Positions 1 to 8,173 of a DNA stretch of 64,000 nt are shown piece after piece. Location: assembly GCA_025362295.1 (NCBI GenBank), contig JANYGX010000010.1:90388-154387 (forward strand), in the 5' to 3' direction. How positions within the stretch are numbered: the stretch's first letter is position 1; the number at the start of each line of letters is the position of its first letter. The translations under genes and the position numbers were made by a program. The stretch comes from Sphingomonadales bacterium (lineage in GTDB: Bacteria; Pseudomonadota; Alphaproteobacteria; Sphingomonadales; Sphingomonadaceae). The notes below the pieces were generated by a model. It saw only the letters and a program-made list of their open reading frames with translations, did not search any database and was not told the DNA's origin.

Positions 1-602
1 AGCACCCCCAGTTGCGGTTTCAGCGTTGTGAACGGATAGTCTCCAACCTTGGCGCGGGCGTTGCTGATAGCATTCAGAAATGTCGATTTGCCTGCATTGG
101 GCATGCCGAGCAGGCCAACGTCTGCAATCAGTTTCAGCCGCAGCCACACCCAGGCCTCCTCGCCGGGATAGCCCGGCGTGTGCTGGCGCGGTGCCCTATT
201 GGTCGATGTTTTAAACGTGGCATTGCCGCGCCCGCCATCGCCACCCTTGAGAAACACCCGCTTTTCACCGGGTATGGTGAAGTCAGCCAAAACATGCTCT
301 TTGTCCTCGCTCAGCACCTGGGTGCCCGCTGGCACTTTGATCGTGAGCGTCTCGCCAGCCGCACCAAACCGGTCTTGCCCCATGCCGTGGGTGCCGCGCG
401 GGGCGCGGAAATGCTGGCTGTAGCGGAAATCTATCAAGGTGTTCAACCCTTCCACACACTCAAACACGATATCAGCACCGCGTCCGCCATTGCCACCGTC
501 GGGCCCGCCATATTCAGCGAACTTCTCGCGCCGAAAAGACACGCAGCCATCCCCGCCCTGACCGGAACTCAAATATATTTTGCATTGATCAATAAATTTC
601 AT
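1..602 (-). CDS. obgE: GTPase Obg/CgtA, 3' part cut off by window edge
   Basis: Obg is a ribosome-associated GTPase that helps assemble the 50S subunit and links ribosome status to cell-cycle and stress control. The first 200 residues are visible. The glycine-rich Obg fold (about residues 1-158) shows its typical repeats such as [14 protein letters not shown] and KGGDGGRGN. The G1 P-loop GMPNAGKST lies at residues 166-174, followed by the switch I region with DYPFTT. The start is the ATG at 602, which gives the usual MKFIDQ opening. The rest of the G domain lies beyond base 1. It is transcribed divergently from the merC-zur pair, with about 90-120 bases between them. The family call is near certain. 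Confidence 0.96.
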   Translation of the reverse strand, partial: MKFIDQCKIYLSSGQGGDGCVSFRREKFAEYGGPDGGNGGRGADIVFECVEGLNTLIDFRYSQHFRAPRGTHGMGQDRFGAAGETLTIKVPAGTQVLSEDKEHVLADFTIPGEKRVFLKGGDGGRGNATFKTSTNRAPRQHTPGYPGEEAWVWLRLKLIADVGLLGMPNAGKSTFLNAISNARAKVGDYPFTTLKPQLGV

Positions 603-681
603 ACCGCAGGTCTAGTTGAATATGGTCATTTTGGGTAGGGCATAGTTGTGCCAAGCGCATGCTTGTAAAAAAACAAGCGTA

Positions 682-693
682 ATGTTATAACAT
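682..693. promoter_or_regulatory. perfect 12-bp palindrome, candidate Zur operator
   Basis: ATGTTATAACAT is its own reverse complement. It sits between the divergent obgE and merC-zur genes. Its TGTTATAACA core resembles the A+T-rich boxes known for alphaproteobacterial zinc-type Fur regulators, and a Zur-like gene is the second gene downstream. Two more inverted repeats lie just upstream: CAAGC(4 nt)GCTTG at 652-665 and GCTTGT(6 nt)ACAAGC at 661-678. Autoregulation by Zur is an inference. Confidence 0.5.
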
Positions 694-721
694 GTATATG
701 GATATGAATCGGACAAGTGAC

Positions 722-1096
722 ATGAAATCTGCCAACCGCTGGCTGGATATTTCGGCCATCAGCCTGTCGGCCTTGTGCCTTGTCCATTGCTTGGGTGCGG
801 GCCTGTTTTTGGCTGTTGTATCTGCCTTGCAGGTAAAGAGTATCTGGCTTGGCGAGCGCTTTCATGCGGTTATTTTTGTAGTGGCTCTGCTTGTCGCCAG
901 CGTAGCGCTTGGCCGGGGCTGGCAGCGCTATCACGTTAAAACGGCGTTGATAGCCGGTGTTTCAGGCTTGTTCCTGATGGGATCAGCATTATTGCCGGGA
1001 TTGCATCATGACAGTCAGACCATCCTGACTGTGATCGGTGCATTGATGCTGGCTTTGGCACATTGTATTAATATGTTGGTTCATATCAGAACGTAG
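722..1096 (+). CDS. MerC-like small membrane protein
   Basis: This small integral membrane protein of about 124 residues has four hydrophobic segments. A Cys pair sits in the first one (the ALCLVHCLG stretch) and another Cys in the last (AHCIN). This pattern belongs to the MerC family, whose founding member carries mercuric ions across the inner membrane. Here no merR or merA is nearby and the next gene is a zinc-type Fur regulator. Transport or handling of zinc or another metal is therefore more likely than mercury resistance. In-frame ATGs exist at 692, 698, 704 and 722. The one at 692 lies inside a perfect palindrome that looks like an operator, so I chose 722, which has a weak GGA eight bases upstream. 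The family call is fairly firm; the substrate is unknown. Confidence 0.75.
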   Translation: MKSANRWLDISAISLSALCLVHCLGAGLFLAVVSALQVKSIWLGERFHAVIFVVALLVASVALGRGWQRYHVKTALIAGVSGLFLMGSALLPGLHHDSQTILTVIGALMLALAHCINMLVHIRT

Positions 1097-1113
1097 ATAT
1101 AACACATCAAGCC

Positions 1114-1581
1114 ATGACAACCAACAATCACGCGCATCTCCACCAAATCCATACACATATTGCGGGACCGGCCCAGCACGCATTTGAGGCGGCTGGCGGC
1201 CACTGGACGGTCATGCGAAAATCTGTATTTGAGGCTGTTGCTGCTGAAGGTGCGCCGCGCACCGCGTATGAAATTACGGATCACGTGTCTTCAGCTCTTG
1301 GCCGCAAAATCGGTGCCAATACAATTTATCGCATATTGGAGCTGTTTATTGAACACAACTTGGTCAGCCGTATCGAAAGCCAGAATACCTATGTGGCTTG
1401 CGACCATCCGCAAAATCCGGCGGACTGTATATTTTTGGTATGTTCCGGTTGCGGCAAGACCACTCATCTTGACGATCAAGCGACCTCGGAGCAGGTGCGG
1501 GCTTTGGCGACGGCCACCGGCTTTACGCCAGACCGCATGGTCATTGAGGCCAATGGCCGCTGTGTGGGCTGCAGCCTTTAG
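1114..1581 (+). CDS. zur: Fur-family transcriptional regulator, Zur type
   Basis: This is a metal-responsive repressor of the Fur superfamily, 155 residues long. The N-terminal winged helix covers about residues 30-95, with the recognition region GANTIYRILELF. The C-terminal dimerisation domain carries a structural zinc site of two Cys pairs, C110-x2-C113 and C150-x2-C153. A His-rich N-terminal tail (HAHLHQIHTH) precedes the DNA-binding domain. Its pairing with a MerC-like membrane protein 17 bases upstream, and overall resemblance to zinc regulators, favour Zur over Fur. Known Zur proteins repress zinc uptake genes when zinc is plentiful. The palindrome at 682-693 may be its own operator. 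Family certain, zinc specificity inferred. Confidence 0.85.
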   Translation: MTTNNHAHLHQIHTHIAGPAQHAFEAAGGHWTVMRKSVFEAVAAEGAPRTAYEITDHVSSALGRKIGANTIYRILELFIEHNLVSRIESQNTYVACDHPQNPADCIFLVCSGCGKTTHLDDQATSEQVRALATATGFTPDRMVIEANGRCVGCSL

Positions 1582-1712
1582 AACAAACCACGTAAACTGT
1601 TGCTACAATGTCGCACCATGTCACTGTATGACATCGGAAACGCGCGGCATGTTCGACATTTGGCTCATCGGTGCCTATACATCTGTACTAATATAAATAA
1701 CTGGAATTATCT

Positions 1713-3686
1713 GTGAACCAGTCTTCAAACGACATGCCATCCCCTCCTGTATTGGCGAAACCCAGTCTGCTTTCGTTTATCGATATCCCCGCTGATCTGC
1801 GCACACTCAGTCGCGATCAGTTGCCCCATGTCGCTGCCGAAGTGCGCGCGGCGATGATCAACGCTGTCAGTCAAACCGGTGGCCATCTCGGCGCTGGGCT
1901 TGGCGTGGTTGAGCTGACTGTGGCGCTCCATTATGTTTTCAATACGCCGGACGATACTCTTATCTGGGATGTCGGCCACCAGGCTTACCCGCACAAAATC
2001 CTAACCGCCCGCCGCGAGCGGATGCACACCATTCGCCAACCCGGCGGGCTATCTGGTTTTACCAAGCGTTCGGAAAGTGTGTTCGATCCGTTTGGTGCAG
2101 CGCACTCCTCGACATCTATTTCGGCGGCCATTGGCTTTGCCGTTGCTAATAAGCTGAAGGGCAACCGGCACAAGGCCATTGCCGTGATTGGTGACGGCGC
2201 CATGACGGCTGGCATGGCTTACGAGGCGATGAACAATGCCCAGGCGGCGGGCGATCAGCTGATCGTGATTCTCAATGACAATGACATGTCGATAGCGCCT
2301 CCGGTTGGTGCGCTGTCAGGCTATCTGGCCAAACTGTTGTCGTCGCGGCCTTACTTCAAACTCCGCAACATTGGCAAGCAAATTGCCAGCCAGCTTCCCA
2401 GATCACTTTTTTCAGCAACCAAAAAAGCTGAAGAATTCACGCGCGGTATGGTGACCGGCGGCACGCTGTTCGAGGAGCTTGGTTTTTATTATGTCGGGCC
2501 GATAGATGGCCACAACTTTGAGCATTTGATACCAGTGCTGGAAAATGTGCGCGATGGTGGCGAAGGGCCGATCCTCATTCATGTGGTGACACAAAAGGGC
2601 AAGGGCTATGCACCGGCCGAGGCCAGCAGCGATAAATATCACGGCGTCAACAAGTTCGATGTGATCACCGGCGCGCAGGTGAAATCAGTGGCCAAGGCCC
2701 CGCAATACACCCGCGTGTTTGCCGATGCGCTGGTTGCCGAAGCCAGCCGAGATGATACAATTATTGCCATCACCGCCGCCATGCCGTCCGGCACCGGGCT
2801 TGACCTGTTTCAGAAAAAATTCCCGACCCGAACATTTGATGTTGGTATTGCTGAGCAACATGCCGTCACCTTTGCCGCCGGTCTCGCTGCCCAAGGGATG
2901 CGGCCGTTCTGTGCGATCTATTCAACTTTTTTGCAACGCGCCTACGATCAGGTGGTGCACGATGTTGCCATCCAGAATCTGCCTGTGCGGTTTGGCATTG
3001 ATCGGGCTGGCTTGGTGGGGGCTGACGGTGCCACCCACGCTGGTTCGTTTGACGTCACCTATCTTGCAACGCTGCCCAATTTTGTTGTGATGGCAGCGGC
3101 GGACGAGGCCGAGCTTGTGCATATGGTGCACACAATGGCGCTGCATGACAGCGGCCCGATTGCCTGCCGCTACCCGCGCGGCGAGGGCAACGGCACAGCG
3201 TTGCCGGAGGTGCCACTGCAGCTTGAAATCGGCAAGGGCCGCGTGATCCGCGAGGGTAGCAAGGTCGCCATATTGTCGCTTGGCACCCGGCTCGACGAAG
3301 CCCTGAAAGCCGCAGACGAACTGGCCGCCAAGGGCCTGCCCACGACTGTCGCAGACATGCGCTTTGCCAAGCCCCTCGATCTTGCCTTAATCAGGAAGCT
3401 TGCGCTTAGTCACGAGGTTTTGCTGACAGTTGAAGAGAATGCCGTCGGTGGTTTTGGTGCGCATATACTCACCTATTTGTCGGACGAGGGCCTGCTGGAT
3501 CAAGGGCTAAAAATCCGCTCGCTGCGCCTGCCAGATGTGTTTCAGGATCAGGACAACCCTATGAAAATGTACGATCAGGCTGGGCTGAATGCCCCGCACA
3601 TGGTCGAGGCCGTTTTGACAGCGTTGCACCATAATGATGTGGGCAGAGAGGCCTCTGAAACGATTCGGGCCAAGGCATTGAAATAA
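1713..3686 (+). CDS. dxs: 1-deoxy-D-xylulose-5-phosphate synthase
   Basis: Dxs condenses pyruvate with glyceraldehyde 3-phosphate to 1-deoxy-D-xylulose 5-phosphate, using thiamine diphosphate. This is the first step of the MEP isoprenoid pathway and also feeds thiamine and pyridoxal synthesis. The protein is 657 residues, slightly longer than the roughly 620-640 usual, because of an N-terminal extension. Landmarks are the [10 protein letters not shown] segment, the ThDP motif beginning [34 protein letters not shown] in the pyrimidine-binding domain, and the C-terminal transketolase domain. The GTG at 1713 follows a weak GGAA; an ATG at 1734 is the alternative start. The 131 bases before it hold no other gene. 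Confidence 0.97.
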   Translation: MNQSSNDMPSPPVLAKPSLLSFIDIPADLRTLSRDQLPHVAAEVRAAMINAVSQTGGHLGAGLGVVELTVALHYVFNTPDDTLIWDVGHQAYPHKILTARRERMHTIRQPGGLSGFTKRSESVFDPFGAAHSSTSISAAIGFAVANKLKGNRHKAIAVIGDGAMTAGMAYEAMNNAQAAGDQLIVILNDNDMSIAPPVGALSGYLAKLLSSRPYFKLRNIGKQIASQLPRSLFSATKKAEEFTRGMVTGGTLFEELGFYYVGPIDGHNFEHLIPVLENVRDGGEGPILIHVVTQKGKGYAPAEASSDKYHGVNKFDVITGAQVKSVAKAPQYTRVFADALVAEASRDDTIIAITAAMPSGTGLDLFQKKFPTRTFDVGIAEQHAVTFAAGLAAQGMRPFCAIYSTFLQRAYDQVVHDVAIQNLPVRFGIDRAGLVGADGATHAGSFDVTYLATLPNFVVMAAADEAELVHMVHTMALHDSGPIACRYPRGEGNGTALPEVPLQLEIGKGRVIREGSKVAILSLGTRLDEALKAADELAAKGLPTTVADMRFAKPLDLALIRKLALSHEVLLTVEENAVGGFGAHILTYLSDEGLLDQGLKIRSLRLPDVFQDQDNPMKMYDQAGLNAPHMVEAVLTALHHNDVGREASETIRAKALK

Positions 3687-3704
3687 CCAAATAAGATATT
3701 TAAC

Positions 3705-3733
3705 TTGACATTTATTTATTCGTAACGTATAAC
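3705..3733 (+). promoter_or_regulatory. near-consensus sigma-70 type promoter for the slipin gene
   Basis: TTGACA at 3705-3710 and TATAAC at 3728-3733 are separated by exactly 17 bases. They lie 47 bases upstream of the slipin ATG, just behind the dxs stop codon. This is one of the best promoter matches in the window, so the slipin gene probably has its own transcript. Confidence 0.6.
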
Positions 3734-3779
3734 CTGAACTTGGGTTGATGTTCATTTCAATTTGTTCAGGAGGTTTATA

Positions 3780-4559
3780 ATGCTTAATTATCTGTTGTAT
3801 TTCAGTCTGTTATTTGTAGCCATTGTGCTTGTTTACGGCCTGCGTGTGATCAAGGAATATCAACGCGGTATTTTATTCACTTTAGGACGTTTTAGCGATG
3901 TTAAAAGTGCCGGCTTGCGCTTTATTGTACCCGTGTTCCAGACCATGACAAACGTCGATGTTCGCACCATCACTGTCGAACTGGCTCAGCAGGAAACCAT
4001 CACCAAGGACAACGTGCCGGTGAAGGTGACAGCGGTCATCTGGTACCGCGTGGTCGATCCCAAAAAGGCACTGATTGAGGTCAGTAATTTTAATCAGGCT
4101 GTCAGCAGCGTGGCGCTCACCATGCTCCGCAACATCATCGGCCAGCACAGTATGGACGACGTGCTGAAAGAGCGCGACCAGATTAGCACTGAAATGCAGG
4201 TGAGCGTTGACCGCGCCACTGAGCCATGGGGCGTGAAGGTGGAAATGGTCGAGATGCAAAACGTGGAAATTCCCGCATCCATGCAGCGGGTGATGGCGCA
4301 GGAAGCTGAAGCACTGCGTGAAAAGCGTGCCCGCATCATCAAGGCCGAAGCCGAAATGGAGGCTGCACAGCTGCTGCGTAATGCCTCTGAAATTATGATG
4401 CAAACGCCTGCAGCGCTTGAACTCCGCCGGATGCAAATGATCACCGAAGTGGGCGCTGAACAGAACACCATGACCATTATTATGGTACCGTCAGATTTCA
4501 TCAACGCTGCGAACGGCATTGCGAGCCTGGCGAAAGGGGTTGGTGGAAAAGGTGGATGA
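3780..4559 (+). CDS. slipin / stomatin-like SPFH-domain membrane protein
   Basis: This 259-residue protein starts with a single hydrophobic anchor (about residues 3-24), followed by an SPFH/Band 7 domain. Family landmarks are EYQRGILFTLGRF, a VDVRT segment, and the coiled helical stretch rich in Glu, Ala and Arg near residues 165-205. Slipins oligomerise at the inner membrane and organise membrane microdomains. The start is the ATG at 3780, since a perfect AGGAGG lies six bases upstream at 3768-3773. Most bacterial slipins are paired with an NfeD partner, but none is adjacent here: dxs precedes and a transposon follows. The family call is firm and the role unknown. Confidence 0.9.
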   Translation: MLNYLLYFSLLFVAIVLVYGLRVIKEYQRGILFTLGRFSDVKSAGLRFIVPVFQTMTNVDVRTITVELAQQETITKDNVPVKVTAVIWYRVVDPKKALIEVSNFNQAVSSVALTMLRNIIGQHSMDDVLKERDQISTEMQVSVDRATEPWGVKVEMVEMQNVEIPASMQRVMAQEAEALREKRARIIKAEAEMEAAQLLRNASEIMMQTPAALELRRMQMITEVGAEQNTMTIIMVPSDFINAANGIASLAKGVGGKGG

Positions 4560-4697
4560 AGCGCTGACAGGCGCTGCATCACAATGACGTGGATGGACTT
4601 GATTTCACCGCCCATAAAACAAGATTATTATAATAAATATTGAATTATAAAGGAGTGGGGTGAGAAAAACCAACGCCCTTGACTTAATATGTGAAGA

Positions 4698-4705
4698 AAT
4701 ATTTA
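4698..4705. repeat. left 8-bp target-site duplication
   Basis: AATATTTA directly precedes the left inverted repeat and is repeated exactly at 6754-6761. Eight-base A+T-rich duplications are what IS1595-family transposition leaves. Confidence 0.85.
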
Positions 4706-4729
4706 GGCGTCTATCCCCTTAGCATACGT
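4706..4729 (+). repeat. left terminal inverted repeat (IRL)
   Basis: This is the outer end of the IS1595-family element. It shares the core CTATCCCCTT and CATACGT with the right end, with mismatches at positions 3, 4, 16 and 17 of the first 24. Confidence 0.82.
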
Positions 4730-4774
4730 GAATCGGCGTTTGCATAGATGATAGAGTCGACGCAGGAGTTTATC

Positions 4775-5707
4775 ATGCCTGATGTTGTTGTTACATTAAC
4801 CGACACAAAGCCCTCACCACCTCGGGCCGACTTTGCGTTTGAGATTGATTTCCAGCGAGGCGTTGGCCCTGCTTCGCGGGTATTTTCCGCGACTCACGAC
4901 TTCATAAAGGCTTGCGAAGCGCTCGATGCCGAGTTGGTGCAATCAATAGATTTAAGTATCGAGACGGTCCTTGTTCTTGAGGACATCCAAATTGGTTCCA
5001 TCAAGACATGGCTTCGTAATACACTAACGGCCACTGAGGATGATGCTCTAAAAACACTGGATTGGAAGCCTCTGGTCGGAAAATATCTTGTCCGGGCCAA
5101 ATACGCCGTAATTCGATGGATTGATGATGAGAGTCACCCGCGAAGTCTCCCAGAATTGCGACGTGAAATTCAGCAAATAGCGGCTGAGACCGATGTAAGG
5201 CGTCTCCCTGATTATTCCGCCCCATCACCAACGGCCCTGACAAATGCGATCCGCGATTTTCAGGCAGTGAAGGACAGGCTTATTCCCGGTGATAGAGCGC
5301 GTCTGCTGACGCATGACGGCGACATTGAAATGAATTTGTCAGTATCATTCCAAATTGAGGACATCGAGGCGCTGGCAGTTGCCAAGACGATTGAAACCCC
5401 CGCTTCGGAAATGATCCTGGCCGTTAAAAAGCCCGACTACCTTGGAACGAGTAAGTGGGAGCTGCGTCATGGTAAGCGAACCATTTCAGCCAAGATTGAG
5501 GATGCGGGTTGGCTCAAGCGCTTTCAAGGTAGGCAGGTTGATGTGCGCCCTGGGGATGCCCTACAATGCACTGTCAAAATCGAAATGCTGTATGGATTTG
5601 ACAATGAGCTAATAGCAGAGCGTTACACCGTTTTGACGGTCATAGATGTGCTAGCAAATCGCTACCAGGTGATAGAACTGCCATTTGAGGATAAGAGCGA
5701 TGGCTAA
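4775..5707 (+). CDS. transposon passenger protein of unknown function
   Basis: I do not recognise this 310-residue protein. It is soluble, with no signal peptide and no membrane segment. The N-terminal part (about 1-110) contains a LEDIQIGSIKTWLR stretch. The C-terminal half (about 170-305) reads as mostly beta strands with several charged turns. The start is the ATG at 4775, since AGGAG lies six bases upstream; an ATG at 4748 is in frame but has no ribosome site. The gene begins only about 70 bases inside the transposon end and overlaps the next small gene by 8 bases. Its base composition looks less GC-rich than the neighbouring chromosomal genes, as expected for imported cargo. Function cannot be assigned from sequence alone. 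Confidence 0.8.
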   Translation: MPDVVVTLTDTKPSPPRADFAFEIDFQRGVGPASRVFSATHDFIKACEALDAELVQSIDLSIETVLVLEDIQIGSIKTWLRNTLTATEDDALKTLDWKPLVGKYLVRAKYAVIRWIDDESHPRSLPELRREIQQIAAETDVRRLPDYSAPSPTALTNAIRDFQAVKDRLIPGDRARLLTHDGDIEMNLSVSFQIEDIEALAVAKTIETPASEMILAVKKPDYLGTSKWELRHGKRTISAKIEDAGWLKRFQGRQVDVRPGDALQCTVKIEMLYGFDNELIAERYTVLTVIDVLANRYQVIELPFEDKSDG

Positions 5708-5876
5708 CCTTAAGCAAGCCCGTGAAACTGGCAACTTAGGCCAGTTCGCCAAGGAACGCGACGACGCCACAGCCCCCGGCTGTGAGGCTGCGTTCAATCG
5801 TGCTTTGGATTCAATGGTCGGAAAGTCGAAAGCAGTTCCGGCAACATCCGCTCGGGACAAGCGCGGCGGTTGAACC
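5700..5876 (+). CDS. small transposon passenger protein, 58-codon reading frame
   Basis: This short, charged, soluble protein starts MANLKQARETGNLGQFAKER and ends in a basic RDKRGG tail. Its ATG at 5700 overlaps the end of the 310-residue passenger gene by 8 bases, so the two are probably co-translated. Its 3' end runs about 80 bases into the 3' end of the transposase gene on the opposite strand. A protein of this size and charge beside a larger unknown partner could be an accessory or antitoxin-like factor, but nothing in the sequence proves this. Confidence 0.55.
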
Positions 5877-6705
5877 GATATTCAAATTCCTTGGCATAGC
5901 GCCCGAGATACTTGGTGCTGACACTGGTATGCGTTCCTTGAATCGAGCATTTCAGATGACGCCAAAAACCTTCTATCGAATTAACTGACACTGTGACGGC
6001 TAGACGATAATCGTAATAGGCATATTCCTCTGCTCCGTGATTGACCGTTGCATGACGATAGCCAGCTACAGCAAGCCCGCGATAGCTGTTCAATTCATCG
6101 GTATGGATTACGCCGCCTATTCTGACATTGCTTTTGACGAACGGCTCTAGCGTTACCTTGCGTTGGTTGGGAACGACCTGCGTAATCACATCCCCGCCGC
6201 GTTCCATAGCCCCAATAAGCACCGTCTTTGCCGCTGATCCGCGATTGTGAGCGCCTTTCTTGACGCCGCCGATCAGGGTCTCATCTATCTCAACATGAGT
6301 ATCAGGGCCACCGATGGGCGTTTCGCCGTCTACATCGGCCGTGTGCTGGCGAATAAGCCCCGCCATGCGCCATGCACACTTATAGGTTACACCTAGTTGG
6401 CGCTGCAATTCCTTGGCGCTGACACCGTGCCGTGTGACGGTAAACAGGTGGATGGCATAGAACCAAAGCTGCAAAGGGGTGCGGGTTTGCTCAAACGGCG
6501 TTCCTACAGTCGGGTGTAGATGATGGCCGCACCACTGGCATGAATAGGCCCGCTCTGCCTTGATCCGAAACCAATTCGACGGGCGTTCGCATAAAGGGCA
6601 TTCAAAGCCCTGTCCAAAGCGGGCATTGAACAGGTGATTGAGGCAGGTTTCATCGTCAGGAAACTGGCGGAAAAACTGGGCGGTGGTGATGGGTTTCGTC
6701 GTCAT
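5794..6705 (-). CDS. IS1595-family transposase
   Basis: This 303-residue transposase moves the surrounding element. An N-terminal zinc ribbon uses C36-x2-C39 and C56-x2-C59. A short helix-turn-helix-like region follows near residues 95-120. The RNase-H-like catalytic core has D141 (in EIDET), D203 (in HTDELNSY) and the conserved N242/E245...K252 cluster in VNSIEGFWRHLK. These are the IS1595/ISXO2-like hallmarks (DDE_Tnp_IS1595). The frame is complete, with no stop or frameshift, so the protein is probably active. Its last 80 or so bases overlap the small passenger gene tail-to-tail. Confidence 0.93.
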   Translation of the reverse strand: MTTKPITTAQFFRQFPDDETCLNHLFNARFGQGFECPLCERPSNWFRIKAERAYSCQWCGHHLHPTVGTPFEQTRTPLQLWFYAIHLFTVTRHGVSAKELQRQLGVTYKCAWRMAGLIRQHTADVDGETPIGGPDTHVEIDETLIGGVKKGAHNRGSAAKTVLIGAMERGGDVITQVVPNQRKVTLEPFVKSNVRIGGVIHTDELNSYRGLAVAGYRHATVNHGAEEYAYYDYRLAVTVSVNSIEGFWRHLKCSIQGTHTSVSTKYLGRYAKEFEYRFNRRACPERMLPELLSTFRPLNPKHD

Positions 6706-6729
6706 GCTCCCTAGATAGGCATATCAATT

Positions 6730-6753
6730 ACGTATGTAAAGGGGATAGAGTCC
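6730..6753 (-). repeat. right terminal inverted repeat (IRR)
   Basis: Read on the minus strand, this starts GGACTCTATCCCCTTTACAT and mirrors the left end of the element. It lies upstream of the transposase start, so the transposase promoter probably overlaps it. Confidence 0.82.
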
Positions 6754-6761
6754 AATATTTA
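6754..6761. repeat. right 8-bp target-site duplication
   Basis: AATATTTA is an exact copy of 4698-4705 and directly follows the right inverted repeat. Confidence 0.85.
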
Positions 6762-6832
6762 TTTCGACACAGTGTCTATTTCCTTCCAATATAGCGGTAT
6801 TGAACAATGAGCCGCTTAGCTCAGGCAGTTAG

Positions 6833-7387
6833 TCAGCCTGCGCTTTCATCGCGGTCTGTTGGATCCGTTTTAATCGCCACATAAACCACGTGGTCCATCC
6901 AGCCGTTGTCGTCTTTCCAGAAACTTTTTCGAATGCCTTCCCTGACCATGCCGGATTTTTCGACCACACCGATCGAGGCGTGATGATCTGGCAAGATGGC
7001 GGCTTCGATGCGGTGATAGCCGAGCGTGTCGATGCCAAACCGGATGGCGGCTGTGGCGGCTTCTGTCGCGTAGCCCTTGCGGCGCTGTCGCTCGTAGACT
7101 GTATAGCCGAGATTGGCCCAGTCGCGGTCATCGCGGCTGTAGGTTTGAAAATCGACGGTGCCAACCACAGTGCCGCTACGCTTGGCAAAAATGCCGAACA
7201 CATAGGCATGGTCAGCGGCTGCCAGACGCACAAAGCGCTGGCGGAACAGGCGAAACTGTAGCGCCGTCGGGCCCGCCTTGGCCGCTGCCGCTTTGCCCCC
7301 CATCAGGCCCTGCTTCCAGCCCTGATAATCGCTTGCCTTGAACGGTCGCATCATCAGGCGCGGGCTTTCAAACTGAAGGCGTTTCAT
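6833..7387 (-). CDS. GNAT-family N-acetyltransferase, RimJ/RimL type
   Basis: This is an acetyl-CoA-dependent N-acyltransferase of 184 residues. It opens with the ESPRLMMRPFKASDY motif typical of RimJ/RimL-like enzymes. The acetyl-CoA binding motif A is seen as YERQRRKGYATEA (about residues 97-109), followed by the strand and helix around HRIEAAILPDHHASIGVVEKSGM. Members acetylate ribosomal protein N-termini, small amines or antibiotics; the substrate cannot be told from sequence. It is the last gene of a tight minus-strand run: its ATG lies three bases after the stop of the response regulator gene. Confidence 0.88.
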   Translation of the reverse strand: MKRLQFESPRLMMRPFKASDYQGWKQGLMGGKAAAAKAGPTALQFRLFRQRFVRLAAADHAYVFGIFAKRSGTVVGTVDFQTYSRDDRDWANLGYTVYERQRRKGYATEAATAAIRFGIDTLGYHRIEAAILPDHHASIGVVEKSGMVREGIRKSFWKDDNGWMDHVVYVAIKTDPTDRDESAG

Positions 7388-7390
7388 GGT

Positions 7391-8170
7391 TTAATCCTCC
7401 AGTCTAAAAACCAAGCTGTCTTGCGCATGCAGGAACGTTGCGTCCGTTGCCAGTGCATCGAGCCTGCCAAGCGTTGCCAGCGCATCGGCCTGCCATGTTA
7501 AATCCAGCGCCCGGACAATCTCTGCCATCAATGCTGCCGCACGCAACTGCGCCAGCGCATTGGAGCGGGACAGGGTGGCGAGAACCCCGTCGATGACACC
7601 GATAAACCGCACGCAGTCCACCGCCGTGCGACCAAAATCAGGTTTGCTGTCCATCAGCAAGTCTTTGATCGTTGCCTCGGCGCGCTCACGCAAAATTGTG
7701 GCTGGGGCGCGCAACCGGGTGATTGCCGGGCCTATCGGGGATATACGCTCGAGGGTGGCCAAAGCCCGTGCGCGAATATGCCGGGGTTGGCCCACAAACG
7801 GCAACCCCAGCCAGCTGTTGATGAGCGCTGTGAGGTTGGCAAAGCGCATGCCTTTTAGGAAAAAATCATCCATACCCACCTCCAGCCCGCGCTGGATGAC
7901 CGACAGGTGATCATCCGCCGTGATGAGCACAACGGGAAATGTTTTGAGCTGCAAGCGCACCAGTTCTGCGCCAAGCGCCATGCCATCAAGGCCTGCCATG
8001 TTGAGGTCGGTTAGCATCAGCACCGGTGCCATGCGCCGCACACAGTCCAAGGCCTCATCACCATTCCCGGCAATGCGCGCCTCGAAGCCGCAGGCCGCAA
8101 CCGCGCGCGCGTGAAGCCGTGCAATCACCGGCTCATCATCGACAATCAGAATGTGCCCCGCGTTTGCCAT
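7391..8170 (-). CDS. response regulator with an N-terminal receiver domain and a helical C-terminal region
   Basis: Residues 1-120 form a CheY-like receiver domain. The acidic pair D11-D12, the phosphoacceptor D55 in LMLTDLNMAG, T84 and K106 are all in place. The remaining 140 residues are helical and rich in Ala, Leu and Arg, with no recognisable DNA-binding, GGDEF or HD domain. The output is therefore unknown and could be protein-protein contact. It sits 3 bases from mgtE upstream and 3 bases from the acetyltransferase downstream, so it is probably co-transcribed with them. No cognate kinase is adjacent. Confidence 0.85.
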   Translation of the reverse strand: MANAGHILIVDDEPVIARLHARAVAACGFEARIAGNGDEALDCVRRMAPVLMLTDLNMAGLDGMALGAELVRLQLKTFPVVLITADDHLSVIQRGLEVGMDDFFLKGMRFANLTALINSWLGLPFVGQPRHIRARALATLERISPIGPAITRLRAPATILRERAEATIKDLLMDSKPDFGRTAVDCVRFIGVIDGVLATLSRSNALAQLRAAALMAEIVRALDLTWQADALATLGRLDALATDATFLHAQDSLVFRLED

Positions 8171-8173
8171 GTA

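Larger units (their letters stand above)
4706..6753. mobile_element. complete IS1595-family transposon with two passenger genes
   Basis: The element is 2,048 bp. Its ends are imperfect terminal inverted repeats: the left end begins GGCGTCTATCCCCTTAGCAT, and the reverse complement of the right end begins GGACTCTATCCCCTTTACAT. They match at 20 of the first 24 positions. It is bounded on both sides by AATATTTA. Inside, on the minus strand, is an apparently intact 303-residue IS1595-type transposase. On the plus strand are a 310-codon gene and an overlapping 57-codon gene, neither of which looks like a transposition gene. Typical IS1595 elements without cargo are about half this size. It landed between the slipin gene and the acetyltransferase gene and interrupts no visible reading frame. 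Intact ends, intact duplication and an open transposase all suggest recent arrival. Confidence 0.88.

Noticed and set aside
12-638. 208-codon plus-strand open frame at the left end
   Set aside because: It is the reverse strand of obgE, whose protein matches the Obg family throughout.
692-1096. Mercury resistance operon
   Set aside because: Only a MerC-like gene is present, with no merR, merT, merP or merA. The partner is a zinc-type regulator.
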